Shown here: positions 15,810 through 25,669 of the stretch, piece by piece | How the letters are laid out: each line of letters starts with the position of its first letter | How positions within the stretch are numbered: the first letter of the stretch is position 1 | Made by a program: the position numbers and the translations under genes | Notes under the pieces: model-generated | The model's database searches: none | Told to the model about the DNA's origin: nothing | What the model saw: the letters and a program-made list of their open reading frames with translations, nothing else | Source: Salipaludibacillus keqinensis | GTDB lineage: Bacteria > Bacillota > Bacilli > Bacillales > Salisediminibacteriaceae | Length of the DNA stretch: 64,000 nt | NCBI RefSeq assembly: GCF_003226325.1 | Contig: NZ_PDOD01000003.1 | Location: 372,001-436,000 of the forward strand | Direction: 5' to 3'

Positions 15810-17108
15810 ATGAAAAAAGTATTAGCAAAGTTGACTGTTGGTTTTGGTGCGGTGGCTATGTTGGCGGCGTGTGGAGGAAATAATGATAACGGAAATGATG
15901 TAAATAACGGAAACAATAATAATGGAGAAACATCTTCTGGGGATGGAGACGCAAACGTTGTTTTATATTCTACAATGCAATCAGATGGTGAAAGAGGTGC
16001 GTTTGAAGAAATCGTTGCTGATTTCGAAAGTGAAAATCCGGGCATTACAATAGAGGCAAATTTCCCAGGTGGAAGTTATGAAGATCAACTTCGAGTGATG
16101 ATGGCCGCTGATGATTTACCTGATTTATTTGATACACATGGTTGGTCACAGCTTCGATATGGTGATTATACAGAAGACTTAGCGGACATGGACTGGGTTG
16201 AAAATCTTGATCCTGCGATGGAACAAATTATCATGGATGATGAAGGGAAGGTTTATACTTACCCATTGAATCAAGCGCAAGATGGTATTACTTATAATGT
16301 AGCCATTCTGGAGGAACACGGTATTGAGCCGCCAACAACGTGGGATGATTTTGTCGCAGCATTAGAAACAATTAGAGACGAAGGTGACGGAACGGTTACA
16401 CCACTTTGGATAGGTGGAGGAGATAACTGGACACTTGCGCAAATGGTTGACCAAATGCTTACACCTGCATTTATTACAGATGACAACAATGATTATAGTG
16501 AAGAACTATTAGATGGATCGTTTGATTGGAGCAACTATGAGTGGTTAGCTGAAGAAATTCTCGCTTTAAAAGAAAATGATTTGCTAAATCAAGATGTATT
16601 AACAGCTCAGTTTGCTCAAGCAACGGAAATCATGGCCAATAACCAAGCCGCGTTTATGTTCATCGTAGGTTCGATCGGACCTGATGCAACGGAAATGAAC
16701 CCAGATACACAAGTTGGTTTATTACCAACGCCAGCTGTCCATGAAGGGGATGACCCATCTTGGATTGGTGGAGAAAGATTTACATTCTCTGTTGCTGAAA
16801 ATTCAGAAGTAAAAGACGAAGCAAAACAATTCATTGAATTCTTAGCTCAAGAAGAAAATGCGCAAAAAATGGCAGAGGCAACAAACCTATCTTCTGCATT
16901 AGTGAATGTTGAAGCGGATACGTACTATGCAGAGTACTATGATAGGTATTCTGATTTAGAAATCGAGCCTTACTTCGACCGTGTTTATTTACCAAGTGGA
17001 ATGTGGGATGTGATGGCAAATACAACTGCTGAATTGTTAGCAGGTGGCACGCCAGAGCAAGCTGCCAATGAAATGGAATCAGAGTACCATCGCTTAAGAG
17101 ATCAATAA
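15810..17108 (+). CDS. Sugar ABC transporter substrate-binding lipoprotein (galactoside)
   Basis: Lipoprotein signal ending at MLAA with Cys21, then an Asn/Asp-rich linker and a family 1 solute-binding domain of 432 aa in total. Start ATG 15810 follows AAGGGGG. It heads an operon with two permeases and GH36 alpha-galactosidase, so raffinose- or melibiose-like alpha-galactosides are the likely ligands (MsmE/RafE type). The mature protein is highly acidic. A hairpin downstream probably adjusts expression relative to the permeases. Confidence 0.92.
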   Translation: MKKVLAKLTVGFGAVAMLAACGGNNDNGNDVNNGNNNNGETSSGDGDANVVLYSTMQSDGERGAFEEIVADFESENPGITIEANFPGGSYEDQLRVMMAADDLPDLFDTHGWSQLRYGDYTEDLADMDWVENLDPAMEQIIMDDEGKVYTYPLNQAQDGITYNVAILEEHGIEPPTTWDDFVAALETIRDEGDGTVTPLWIGGGDNWTLAQMVDQMLTPAFITDDNNDYSEELLDGSFDWSNYEWLAEEILALKENDLLNQDVLTAQFAQATEIMANNQAAFMFIVGSIGPDATEMNPDTQVGLLPTPAVHEGDDPSWIGGERFTFSVAENSEVKDEAKQFIEFLAQEENAQKMAEATNLSSALVNVEADTYYAEYYDRYSDLEIEPYFDRVYLPSGMWDVMANTTAELLAGGTPEQAANEMESEYHRLRDQ

Positions 17109-17122
17109 ACAGCAATTGGATT

Positions 17123-17151
17123 AAAAGGGGCAGGCGTGTTCTGCTCCTTTT
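17123..17151 (+). terminator. Hairpin between binding-protein and permease genes
   Basis: AAAAGGGGCAG pairs with CTGCTCCTTTT around a 7-nt loop and runs into T-rich sequence. It is probably a partial terminator that sets binding-protein excess. Confidence 0.7.
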
Positions 17152-17197
17152 CATTTCGATGGACCCTTAAGGCAAAAGAGTAAGGAGATGGAACGAC

Positions 17198-18127
17198 ATG
17201 AGTGAACTTGCAGGGAAAGTTAGTAACACTGTGAACCCAAAAAAACCTAAAAACTACAAGGTTGAGAAACATTCGTCTCTATGGTGGATGTATCTTCCAG
17301 CACTTCTTTTTGTTACCACATTTATCGTTTATCCTTTCATCAACGGGTTTCGTATTTCATTTACGGACTGGAATGGATTTTCACAAGAAAGTAATTTCAT
17401 CGGCTTAGATCAATATAGAAGAATGTTTTCTGATCCAACAACTTGGACGGTAGTGCGAAACACATTACTTTACGGTATTGGTAGTACTATTTTGCAAAAC
17501 GTTATCGGACTTGGTTACGCTCTTCTGTTAAATAGCAAAATCAAAATGAGAACGCTGACGAGAACGGTCGTTTATCTTCCAGTTATTATAAGCCCATTAA
17601 TTATGGGGTACATTTTCTACCTTATTTTTGCATTCCAAAACGGTGCATTAAACGATGCGATTACATTCTTTGGATTTAATCCAATCAATGCGTTAGGGAA
17701 TCCAAGCGTTAATCCATTAATTATTGTACTTGTTAATACGTATCAATTTGTTGGTATTGCGATGATTATTTATTTGGCTGGACTGCAAAGCATTTCGAAA
17801 GATTATTATGAAGCGGCAGATATTGATGGAGCTTCTGCGTTTCAGCAGTTTAAATCGATTACTTTGCCACTATTAGCCCCTTCCATAACAATCAATGTTG
17901 TGTTGAATATCATCGGTGGTTTGAAGTTGTTCGATGTGATCATTGCCTTAACAGGTGGTGGACCAGGGAATGCTTCGCAATCCAGTTCAACATTTATGTA
18001 TTCTTTGTATTTCAGCAGACAAGATGCTGGTTATGCTGCAACTCAAGGGATATTGGTTGCGTTTATGATTTTGATTATCAGCCTTCTAGCACTGTGGTAT
18101 TTCAAACGGAAGGAGATTGAAGCCTAA
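17198..18127 (+). CDS. Sugar ABC transporter permease (MsmF/UgpA type)
   Basis: 309-aa membrane subunit. After a basic, soluble N-terminus of about 30 residues come six membrane segments and the EAA loop [20 protein letters not shown]. It overlaps the next gene by one base (TAATG). With the partner permease it forms the alpha-galactoside importer channel; no ATPase gene is present. Confidence 0.92.
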   Translation: MSELAGKVSNTVNPKKPKNYKVEKHSSLWWMYLPALLFVTTFIVYPFINGFRISFTDWNGFSQESNFIGLDQYRRMFSDPTTWTVVRNTLLYGIGSTILQNVIGLGYALLLNSKIKMRTLTRTVVYLPVIISPLIMGYIFYLIFAFQNGALNDAITFFGFNPINALGNPSVNPLIIVLVNTYQFVGIAMIIYLAGLQSISKDYYEAADIDGASAFQQFKSITLPLLAPSITINVVLNIIGGLKLFDVIIALTGGGPGNASQSSSTFMYSLYFSRQDAGYAATQGILVAFMILIISLLALWYFKRKEIEA

Positions 18128-18948
18128 TGAGTACGACAAAAAAAATGATTTTAACTTTAGTTGCGTTTTTCATTACTGTTTTCCATATCATTCCCTTTTA
18201 TATTTTGATTACGACGTCCTTAAAAGTAAGAGGTGATTTCAGCTCTAGGTGGACGTTTCCAGATTACTTTACGTTAGAAAACTTTACGACAGCTTGGCAA
18301 AGTGCCAACCTAGGAAATGCGTTTATGAATTCCTTTATCATCACAATTGGGGCAGCTATCTTATTAATTTTCTTCGGTTCTATGGCAGCTTACCCTCTTG
18401 CAAGACGAGCGACAAAACTAAACAAAGCAATACTCGTTCTTTTTGTTGCAATTATGGTTGTGCCACCATTAACGGCACTTGTACCTTTGTATCAAATGGT
18501 AGTCGAAATTGGTATGTTAAACACAAGAACGGTAGCGATTTTAAACAATGTAGCCGCATTTATGCCATTGACGATTTTCTTATATTCCGGTTTCATTCGC
18601 TCCACGATTCCAAAGGAATTAGAAGAAGCAGCGAAAATTGATGGATGTAGCACATTTGGGATTTTCTTTAAAATTGTTTTCCCACTGTTGAAACCAGTGA
18701 CGGCTTCCGTATTAATTATTGCTTGTGTATTTATTTGGAACGACTACCAATTTGCAATCTTCTTCTTGCAAAGTAGCGACGTACACACGTTGACTGTCGC
18801 GATGGATAGCTTCGTTGGAGCAAATCAGAATAATCTTGGACTCGTGGCTGCTGCAGCGTTTATGGCAATGATTCCAATGGCGATCTTGTTCCTATTCTTG
18901 CAAAAATACTTTATTGCTGGTCTTTCATCAGGTGCAGTAAAAGGATAA
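18127..18948 (+). CDS. Sugar ABC transporter permease (MsmG/UgpE type)
   Basis: 273-aa second channel subunit with six membrane segments, EAA loop ELEEAAKIDGCSTFGIFFKI and C-terminal FIAGLSSGAVKG. Translation is coupled to the preceding permease by TAATG. It is followed 45 nt later by the GH36 gene. Confidence 0.92.
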   Translation: MSTTKKMILTLVAFFITVFHIIPFYILITTSLKVRGDFSSRWTFPDYFTLENFTTAWQSANLGNAFMNSFIITIGAAILLIFFGSMAAYPLARRATKLNKAILVLFVAIMVVPPLTALVPLYQMVVEIGMLNTRTVAILNNVAAFMPLTIFLYSGFIRSTIPKELEEAAKIDGCSTFGIFFKIVFPLLKPVTASVLIIACVFIWNDYQFAIFFLQSSDVHTLTVAMDSFVGANQNNLGLVAAAAFMAMIPMAILFLFLQKYFIAGLSSGAVKG

Positions 18949-18993
18949 TAAAGGTGACTTGAAAGGCGAAATTGTTGTAATGGAGGAAAAGAC

Positions 18994-21225
18994 ATGCCGA
19001 TATATTTCAATGAAAAAACGAAAGAATTTCATTTACAAAACAATGGATTAAGCTATATTTTTACGATCATGAAAAACAATCAGTTAGGTCACCTATATTA
19101 TGGGAAGAGAATTCGCAACCGAGAGTCTTTCCAACATCTTTACCGAGAACAACCTCGAGCAGGAATGTCCTGTGTGTTTGAAGGAGATTTATCATTTTCA
19201 TTAGACATTCTAAGACAAGAATATCCTGCTTATGGTTCTACAGATTACCGGGAACCTGCATATCAGATTCTTCAAGAGAATGGAAGCCGTACGACAATGT
19301 TTGAATACGATTCTCACAGTATTTTTTCTGGCAAACCGTTATTAGAAGGATTGCCAGCCACATACACCGAACAAGAAGAAGAAGCAACAACGCTTATTAT
19401 TACATTAGTAGATTCTTTGATTGATGCAAAAATCGAGTTGTCCTATACCATCTATGAAAAGAGAAATGTTATCACAAGAAGTGCGAAGTTTATCAATAAA
19501 GGGGATCAGAAACTCGTCTTAAATCGAGCGCTTAGCACGAGTGTTGATATGTTTGATGCGGATTATGAGATGGTTCAACTTTCAGGTTCTTGGTCTAGGG
19601 AGCGTCACGTGAAAACGAGAGAACTTCAATCAGGGATCCAAAGTATTTCTAGCACTCGTGGAACGAGTAGTTCGCAGCAAAATCCATTCCTTGCATTGAA
19701 ACGCCCAGACACGAATGAACATCAGGGGGAAGCCTATGGATTCAACTTTGTTTATAGTGGAAATTTCCTTGCTCAAGTAGAAGTAGATCATTACGACGTT
19801 GCCCGCGTGACGATGGGGATTAACCCGTTTGATTTTCATTGGTTACTAGAGCCGGGCGAAATGTTTCAAGCACCAGAAGTAGTCATGGTTTATTCTGACA
19901 CAGGGTTGAATGGTATGAGTCAGACATATCATGACCTTTACCGTGAGCGTCTCGTGCGTGGTCCTTGGAAAAATAAGGAGCGTCCTGTTTTAGTTAACAA
20001 TTGGGAAGCCACGTACTTTGATTTCAATGAAGAAAAGTTATTGTCGATTGCAAAAGAATCAAAAGATCTTGGTATCGAGCTGTTTGTGTTGGATGATGGT
20101 TGGTTTGGTAAACGAGATGATGATACAACGTCATTAGGAGACTGGTTCACAGACGAAGCGAAACTTCCAAATGGAGTCGAAGGAATCGCTGAAAAAATTA
20201 CCGATCTCGGGATGGCATTTGGTCTTTGGTTTGAACCAGAAATGGTGAACAAAGAAAGTGAATTGTATAAAAAACATCCCGAATGGATTATTCAAGTTGA
20301 AGGAAGAAGAGCTTCTCACGGAAGGCATCAATTCGTGTTGGACTTTTCTCGACAAGAAGTCGTCAGTCATTTATTTGATCAAATGGCTGAAGTGTTGAAG
20401 AAAGCACCTATCACGTATGTGAAGTGGGATATGAATCGATACATGACAGAAATTGGTTCTGCGAAACTGCCACCTGAACGTCAAAGTGAGATTGCCCATC
20501 GTTATATTTTAGGTGTGTATGAATTATATGAGCGTCTAACAAGAGCATTTCCAGACGTATTGTTTGAATCATGTGCTAGTGGTGGTTGTCGCTTTGATCC
20601 AGGGATGCTTTATTATGCTCCGCAAACGTGGACGAGTGATGATACTGATGCAGTTGAACGATTGAAAATTCAATATGGAACAACGATGGCCTATCCGTTA
20701 AGCTCTCTTGGTGCTCACGTATCAGATGTGCCGAATCATCAAGTACACAGACATACGAGCTTGAAAATGAGAGGAGACGTGTCTTTCTTCGGAATGTTCG
20801 GTTACGAATTGGACATCACAAATATGTCCCAAGACGAAAAAGAGGCTGTCAAAAAACAGGTCGAATTTTACAAAGAGCATCGACAACTTATTCAAAACGG
20901 AACATTCTACCGGTTAATCAGTCCATTTGAGGATGGTGGAAATCGAGTAGGTTGGATGGTTGTTTCTAAAGACAAACAAGTAGCATTAGCTGGTTATTAC
21001 AAAATACTTGCTGAGCCAAACCCAGGGTTTAAACGAATGATCCTAAAAGGATTGGACGAGAAAAAAGAGTATAGGATTGAAGGGAAAGCCGGAAGCTTTT
21101 ATGGTGATGAATTAATGGGACCAGGTTTGATGATCGAAAATGAATATTCAGGTTCTGTTCCTCCTCAAGACGACAACATTGGAGATTTCAAGTCTTCTCT
21201 ATACAAGCTGACGGCTGTCAATTAA
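18994..21225 (+). CDS. GH36 alpha-galactosidase
   Basis: Retaining alpha-galactosidase of 743 aa, the usual length for bacterial GH36. An N-terminal beta-sandwich is followed by a TIM barrel with VLDDGWFGKR, the nucleophile in YVKWDMNRY (Asp479), and the acid/base in WTSDDTDAVER (Asp549). The LFESCASGGCRFD motif is conserved. These positions nearly equal those of characterised Bacillus-type enzymes. There is no signal peptide, so it cleaves imported raffinose-family sugars or melibiose in the cytoplasm. It duplicates the chemistry of the GH4 enzyme by an unrelated mechanism. Confidence 0.95.
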   Translation: MPIYFNEKTKEFHLQNNGLSYIFTIMKNNQLGHLYYGKRIRNRESFQHLYREQPRAGMSCVFEGDLSFSLDILRQEYPAYGSTDYREPAYQILQENGSRTTMFEYDSHSIFSGKPLLEGLPATYTEQEEEATTLIITLVDSLIDAKIELSYTIYEKRNVITRSAKFINKGDQKLVLNRALSTSVDMFDADYEMVQLSGSWSRERHVKTRELQSGIQSISSTRGTSSSQQNPFLALKRPDTNEHQGEAYGFNFVYSGNFLAQVEVDHYDVARVTMGINPFDFHWLLEPGEMFQAPEVVMVYSDTGLNGMSQTYHDLYRERLVRGPWKNKERPVLVNNWEATYFDFNEEKLLSIAKESKDLGIELFVLDDGWFGKRDDDTTSLGDWFTDEAKLPNGVEGIAEKITDLGMAFGLWFEPEMVNKESELYKKHPEWIIQVEGRRASHGRHQFVLDFSRQEVVSHLFDQMAEVLKKAPITYVKWDMNRYMTEIGSAKLPPERQSEIAHRYILGVYELYERLTRAFPDVLFESCASGGCRFDPGMLYYAPQTWTSDDTDAVERLKIQYGTTMAYPLSSLGAHVSDVPNHQVHRHTSLKMRGDVSFFGMFGYELDITNMSQDEKEAVKKQVEFYKEHRQLIQNGTFYRLISPFEDGGNRVGWMVVSKDKQVALAGYYKILAEPNPGFKRMILKGLDEKKEYRIEGKAGSFYGDELMGPGLMIENEYSGSVPPQDDNIGDFKSSLYKLTAVN

Positions 21226-21233
21226 TTGATAAT

Positions 21234-21270
21234 AGCCTCTATCCGTTAAAATAGGGTAGGGGCTTTTTCT
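21234..21270 (+). terminator. Terminator of the galactoside operon
   Basis: AGCCTCTATCC pairs with GGGTAGGGGCT through two G-U pairs and is followed by TTTTTCTT. Confidence 0.8.
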
Positions 21271-21286
21271 TGAAATACGAAAGGAT

Positions 21287-21541
21287 GTGAGAATAATAGC
21301 CATCATCGGATTACTGGCAGCAGTGTTAACAACGGTTTCTTTTTTACCACAAGCGATAAAAACAATCAAAGAAAAAAACACCGAAAGCATCTCACTGGGG
21401 ATGTACACTTTGTTTACGACAGGAGTTTTTTTATGGCTTGTGTACGGACTTATGATCAAGGATGTTCCTATTATTGCAGCAAATTTGGTTACCTTTGCCC
21501 TCGCTAGTTTTATATTGGGAATGAAGTTGAAATATAAATAG
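21287..21541 (+). CDS. SemiSWEET-type sugar transporter
   Basis: An 84-aa protein with three membrane helices and the PQ-loop motif TTVSFLPQAIKTIKEKNTES (around residues 16-35), as in bacterial SemiSWEETs that dimerise to move sugars. GTG 21287 lies only 1 nt after AAAGGA. An ATA at 21293-21296 after AGGATGTGA would be better spaced but is a very rare start. It comes after the operon terminator, so it may be expressed by read-through. Confidence 0.8.
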   Translation: MRIIAIIGLLAAVLTTVSFLPQAIKTIKEKNTESISLGMYTLFTTGVFLWLVYGLMIKDVPIIAANLVTFALASFILGMKLKYK

Positions 21542-21665
21542 GCTTAGGCTCCCATACGAATGTTTCGCACCATGATGAATGAAAATGGTTATCTTTAACG
21601 ACGAGCGAGAGTGGAAGATTAAACCGAAACTGTGTTTTGAACTCTCTTTATTATTACAAAGAAAA

Positions 21666-21693
21666 AGGATGTTGCGCTTTCTCAACATCCTGA
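21666..21693 (-). terminator. Terminator of the second lacI gene (minus strand)
   Basis: A perfect 9-bp stem AGGATGTTG / CAACATCCT with an 8-nt loop. On the minus strand it is followed by TTTTTC. T-rich sequence on the plus side makes it possibly bidirectional. Confidence 0.75.
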
Positions 21694-21742
21694 GTAGTTT
21701 TTCTTAATTTAAAATAGCTTTTGATGTAGCCACTTCTTTCCT

Positions 21743-22753
21743 TTAGTTTTGTGGCGCTGTGCTTTCTCTAATCATTAATTCCGTCGGGATAACAACCTTT
21801 TTCGGGATTTTTCGTTTTGTTGCTAACCGTTCGATCATCAAATCAACCGCCGTCTCTCCCATGAATTCGGTATACACTTTCACTGTAGAAAGGGATGGTT
21901 GCAAATAGCTGGATGCTGAGATGTCATTGAAACCGATAATCGATACTTGTTGAGGGACATGGATGTTATTTTCGTGAAGCGCCCTAAGTGCGCCAATTGC
22001 CATGGAATCACTAGCTATAAAAAAAGCAGTTGGAAGTTTTGGCTGTTGAAGAGCAAGTTTCATTAATTCGTATCCTTCTTCCGTTGAAAAGAGTCCTGTA
22101 AAGACAAATTTTTCATCAAAAAGGTTGATAGAGGACAAGTAATCTCTAAACGCTTTTTCTCGATAATCCATGACCGTTATTTCAGGGCGAATAAGTTGTT
22201 TGCCACCAATGAAACCGATGTTGCGATGATTTAATGATAGTAAGTGGTCCAATACGTTTATCATTGATTTTTGAAAGTCGATAACGACAGAGTCATGAGT
22301 TGCTTCTAGAGGGGAGAAATCGACAAAAGTAATATAGTTGGTAATTTTTTTAACCTCATCGATTTCTTCTGGAGAAAGCCTACCAACGATAATTATTCCA
22401 TCTACTTGATCAACATGGGAAAGATCTAAGTTTTTATTTTGCCGATATATTTTGATCAAATCAATTTTTTTGGTTGTACATGCTTTTTCAATCCCAAGGC
22501 GTATCGCTAAAAAATAGGGGTCATTGATTTCTTCCTGTTCAGTATTGAAAAGGACAATTCCAAGCCGATATTTCGTTTTTTTACTTTTAGCCGCTCGTTG
22601 TTTTAATGTGCGATAGTTCAATTCTTCTGACGCTTTAAAGATCTGCTCTTTAGTTGAATCAGCTACGGATAGGTTTTCATCGTGGTTCAATACTCGTGAG
22701 ACCGTTGCGATAGAAAACCCCGTTTTTTTAGCGATGTCGCGAATAGTGGCCAT
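21743..22753 (-). CDS. LacI family transcriptional regulator
   Basis: 336-aa regulator with N-terminal helix-turn-helix TIRDIAKKTGFSIATVSRVL and a sugar-sensing domain (GGKQLIRPEITVMDYREKAF region). It is paralogous to the LacI protein at 14393. Start ATG 22753 has AAAGGAG upstream. It lies convergent to the GH36 operon, so control of that operon is plausible but not shown. Confidence 0.88.
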   Translation of the reverse strand: MATIRDIAKKTGFSIATVSRVLNHDENLSVADSTKEQIFKASEELNYRTLKQRAAKSKKTKYRLGIVLFNTEQEEINDPYFLAIRLGIEKACTTKKIDLIKIYRQNKNLDLSHVDQVDGIIIVGRLSPEEIDEVKKITNYITFVDFSPLEATHDSVVIDFQKSMINVLDHLLSLNHRNIGFIGGKQLIRPEITVMDYREKAFRDYLSSINLFDEKFVFTGLFSTEEGYELMKLALQQPKLPTAFFIASDSMAIGALRALHENNIHVPQQVSIIGFNDISASSYLQPSLSTVKVYTEFMGETAVDLMIERLATKRKIPKKVVIPTELMIRESTAPQN

Positions 22754-22907
22754 GGTAACTCTCCTTTTAGAACAATAGCAAGTAGGTGAATAAGCGATAA
22801 TAATGAAAATGTCGTATGATTTATATTCTTTTTATATCATAAATGAAAAAAGCTGAGAGTGCGACTCTGCCACAAAAATAAAGTTAGGCTAATTTCCATT
22901 TAGAGAA

Positions 22908-23675
22908 TTATTCTTTCTCCCTTTGGATCATAGCCATCGTTGCTGAAGTTCTTGGTTGAGCTAGTAGTTCTGCAGAAAACCGGTATCTGTCTGATCGATT
23001 GACAGAAATAGACCACTCTATTGGTTTCCCGTCTTCTAAGTATGTGACTCGTTCAACGGTTAACACTGGAGAAATGTCTTGGATATCTAAATACTCTTTT
23101 TCAAGTTCAGAAGGCATGGAAGCTTCTATGGATGTGGTTGCCCTGCTCATTGTGTATCCATTCTTTTTAATAAAATCATGCAAGGATTCATTCATGACTG
23201 TTTCGTTTAAGTCCGGCAATAAATCAGCCGAAACGATGTTTGTTTCCAAAGCGATTGGATGTTCATCTGCAAATCGGATTCTTTTTGTCACCCACATATC
23301 GTCCTTCATTTGGATCCCCATTTTTTCTATAGACTGGAGGGTCCCTTTTTGTTTTTGGAAAGAGAGAACTTTCGAAGAGGGGATCATTCCGCGCTCAATA
23401 ATATCTTCGGTGAAACTTTTTAACGTTGTTAAACTTTGCTCAAGTTTTCTTTCTTGGACAATGGTACCTACGCCTTTTAAACGTTTGAGGTAGCCTTCGT
23501 CCACAAGGGCGTTGGTTGCTTGCCTTAAAGTCATGCGGCTGATATCAAAGCGGGAAGTTAATTCTTTCTCTGTAGGTAATTTATCTCCAGGCTCATATAG
23601 GCCGCCGATAATTTCTTTTTTAAGTATACTTTTCACTTGCACGTACAAAGGTATGGAAGAGGATTTATTTATCAT
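22908..23675 (-). CDS. GntR family regulator, HutC subfamily (UTRA domain)
   Basis: Winged helix at residues 5-75 (PLYVQVKSILKKEIIGGLY, then SRMTLRQATNALVDEGYLKR) followed by a UTRA ligand-binding domain. ATG 23675 (255 aa) has GGGTGA 5 nt upstream; in-frame ATG 23711 would add 12 residues. It is divergent from the phnD-like operon and a palindrome TGTCTAGACA lies in the shared control region, so it most likely represses that operon. PhnF- and NagR-like proteins share this architecture, and the ligand could be a phosphorylated metabolite. Confidence 0.85.
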   Translation of the reverse strand: MINKSSSIPLYVQVKSILKKEIIGGLYEPGDKLPTEKELTSRFDISRMTLRQATNALVDEGYLKRLKGVGTIVQERKLEQSLTTLKSFTEDIIERGMIPSSKVLSFQKQKGTLQSIEKMGIQMKDDMWVTKRIRFADEHPIALETNIVSADLLPDLNETVMNESLHDFIKKNGYTMSRATTSIEASMPSELEKEYLDIQDISPVLTVERVTYLEDGKPIEWSISVNRSDRYRFSAELLAQPRTSATMAMIQREKE

Positions 23676-23753
23676 ACAGTTCACCCGATCCTTCTTTAGT
23701 CTTAATTCCATTATAAATGTAAACGCATAAAAATTCCAAAGAAATTTAAATAT

Positions 23754-23763
23754 TGTCTAGACA
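23754..23763. promoter_or_regulatory. Palindromic operator for the GntR/HutC regulator
   Basis: TGTCTAGACA lies within the near-palindrome 23752-23767 and resembles the NagR/PhnF-type core (TGGTCTAGACCA-like). It overlaps the likely promoter of the phnD operon, with TATTAT at 23778-23783 as a possible -10. Binding by the adjacent GntR protein is inferred. Confidence 0.6.
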
Positions 23764-23875
23764 TAATTACAAAACTGTATTATGATGTTGTTAAGAAATC
23801 GCACTATTCAAAATTTTTTCCAAGTAAATGTAAGGGGTTACAATGATTTGTTTTTAAAATTAAAGGAGGCTTATC

Positions 23876-24874
23876 ATGAAGAGATTAAAGAAGTTATTGA
23901 CAGGGGTTACAACGGCAGTTGCACTTACAGTGGTACTAGCAGCTTGTGGGGAAAATGATGAAAGTGACACAGCAAATGCAGACGATGGGAATAATAATAA
24001 TGGGGCGTCAGAAGAGGAAGAAGAAGCCACAGATGATAGAGAGGATTGGCCAGATGAATTTGTTTACGGTTTGGTGCCTGGTGAAGACCCATCCGTTTTA
24101 GAAAGCAGATGGGATCCAATGAGAGAATTTCTAGAAGAACGACTTGGCATTCCGGTTGAATTCTTCCATGGAACAGACTACACGGCCATGATTGAAGCTA
24201 TGCGAGGAGGACACGTTCATCAAGCTCACTTTGGTCCGTTTGCATACACGCTAGCTCATGAAAGGGCAGGGGCAGAAGCTTTCGCTATGGGGATTAATGA
24301 CTTGGAAGATGCCGCTTATAATTCCATTATTATTACGTTAGAAGACTCGGGAATTGAAACTTTAGAAGATCTAGAAGGAAAAGATTTTGCATGGGTGGAT
24401 CCGACATCCGCATCAGGACATCTTTTTCCTAAAGCTCACTTAATCAATGAATTAGGAATTACAAATGATGAAGTTGATGAAATGTTTGGGAACGTTGTAT
24501 TTGCAGGTGGGCATGACTCAGCTTTCATCTCTGTATTAAACGGCGACGTCGATGCAGCGGGAGTAGCAGACTTTATTATTGGTAACCTTGAAGACACGCA
24601 TGGAGACCATCCCGAGTATGACAACATTAAGATTGTTTCAACTACGGGAGATATTCCAAGGGGACCAGATGCTTACCTTGCGGATTTGCCGGAAAGCTTG
24701 AAAGAAGAATTGCAACAGGCTTTTGCTGATATGGCGGAACAGGAAGAGTTACAAGAATTTTTAGAGGCAGCAAACTTCCAAGCTGGCTGGATTGAAGTCG
24801 ATGACAGTGATTTTGACATTATGAGAGAAACAGCTGAAGCACTAGGCATGTCACCTGAAGAACTACTAAATTAA
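23876..24874 (+). CDS. phnD: Phosphonate/phosphite/phosphate ABC transporter binding protein
   Basis: PhnD-type lipoprotein of 332 aa: signal with LAAC (Cys24), acidic linker, then the family stretches YGLVPGEDPSVLESRWDPM, MIEAMRGGHVHQAHFGPFAY and FAWVDPTSASGHLFPKAHL, which form the phosphonate-binding cleft. Start ATG 23876 follows AAAGGAGG. First gene of phnD-phnC-phnE-phnE-mgtC-PHP. Phosphonates, phosphite or a phosphodiester are all possible ligands. Confidence 0.92.
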   Translation: MKRLKKLLTGVTTAVALTVVLAACGENDESDTANADDGNNNNGASEEEEEATDDREDWPDEFVYGLVPGEDPSVLESRWDPMREFLEERLGIPVEFFHGTDYTAMIEAMRGGHVHQAHFGPFAYTLAHERAGAEAFAMGINDLEDAAYNSIIITLEDSGIETLEDLEGKDFAWVDPTSASGHLFPKAHLINELGITNDEVDEMFGNVVFAGGHDSAFISVLNGDVDAAGVADFIIGNLEDTHGDHPEYDNIKIVSTTGDIPRGPDAYLADLPESLKEELQQAFADMAEQEELQEFLEAANFQAGWIEVDDSDFDIMRETAEALGMSPEELLN

Positions 24875-24901
24875 TCAGCAGGGCGAAAGGAAGGCTTGAC
24901 T

Positions 24902-25669
24902 ATGATGGAAACGATTCTTGAGATTAGACAATTGAAGAAGACCTATCCAGACGGAACAGAAGCATTGAAGAATATTAACCTTTCTATTAAACGAGGAGAG
25001 TTTATTGTCATAATTGGGCCTAGTGGAGCGGGGAAAAGTACTTTCCTCCGCTCTATCAACCGCCTGAGTGAACCGACGAGTGGAGAGATTATTTTCCACG
25101 GAGAGGACATCGTCAAAGCGAACCGGGCAAAATTGAGAAAAATGCGCCGAAACATCGGGATGATTTTTCAAGGGTTTAATTTAGTGAAACGACTTCCCAC
25201 AGTTCGAAATGTTCTTCATGGAAAGCTAGGATATATGTCGACTTGGAAAGGCGCGCTCGGACTTTTTAATCAAGAAGAAGTAGAAGAAGCGTTATCCATC
25301 CTCGAAAGAGTAGGACTTGAAGATCAGGCGTTTAAGCGGGCTGATGAATTAAGTGGAGGACAACAGCAACGAGTAGCGATTGCTAGGGCGATCAATCAAT
25401 CTCCAAGTATTATTTTAGCTGATGAACCTATCGCCAGTCTTGATCCTAACTCCTCACGTGTCGTCATGGATTATTTGCAAAAAGCTTGCCAAGAAGAAGG
25501 ATTTACGACGATCGTCAACCTTCACCAAGTAGATTTCGCAAAAGAATATGCCGATCGGATCGTTGGAATTAAAAACGGAGAAATCTATTTTGACGGGCCG
25601 GTAAAAGAACTGAGTGATGACGTCATTCAATCAATTTACGCCAAAGGCAAAGAGGCGATGCCAGTATGA
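24902..25669 (+). CDS. phnC: Phosphonate-type ABC transporter ATPase
   Basis: ABC ATPase with Walker A GPSGAGKST, signature LSGGQQQRVAIARA, Walker B IILADEPIASLD and switch His in VNLHQVDFA. This matches PhnC in length (255 aa). ATG 24902 sits 7 nt after AAAGGAAGG; TTG 24896 is less likely. The stop overlaps the first permease by ATGA. Confidence 0.93.
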   Translation: MMETILEIRQLKKTYPDGTEALKNINLSIKRGEFIVIIGPSGAGKSTFLRSINRLSEPTSGEIIFHGEDIVKANRAKLRKMRRNIGMIFQGFNLVKRLPTVRNVLHGKLGYMSTWKGALGLFNQEEVEEALSILERVGLEDQAFKRADELSGGQQQRVAIARAINQSPSIILADEPIASLDPNSSRVVMDYLQKACQEEGFTTIVNLHQVDFAKEYADRIVGIKNGEIYFDGPVKELSDDVIQSIYAKGKEAMPV

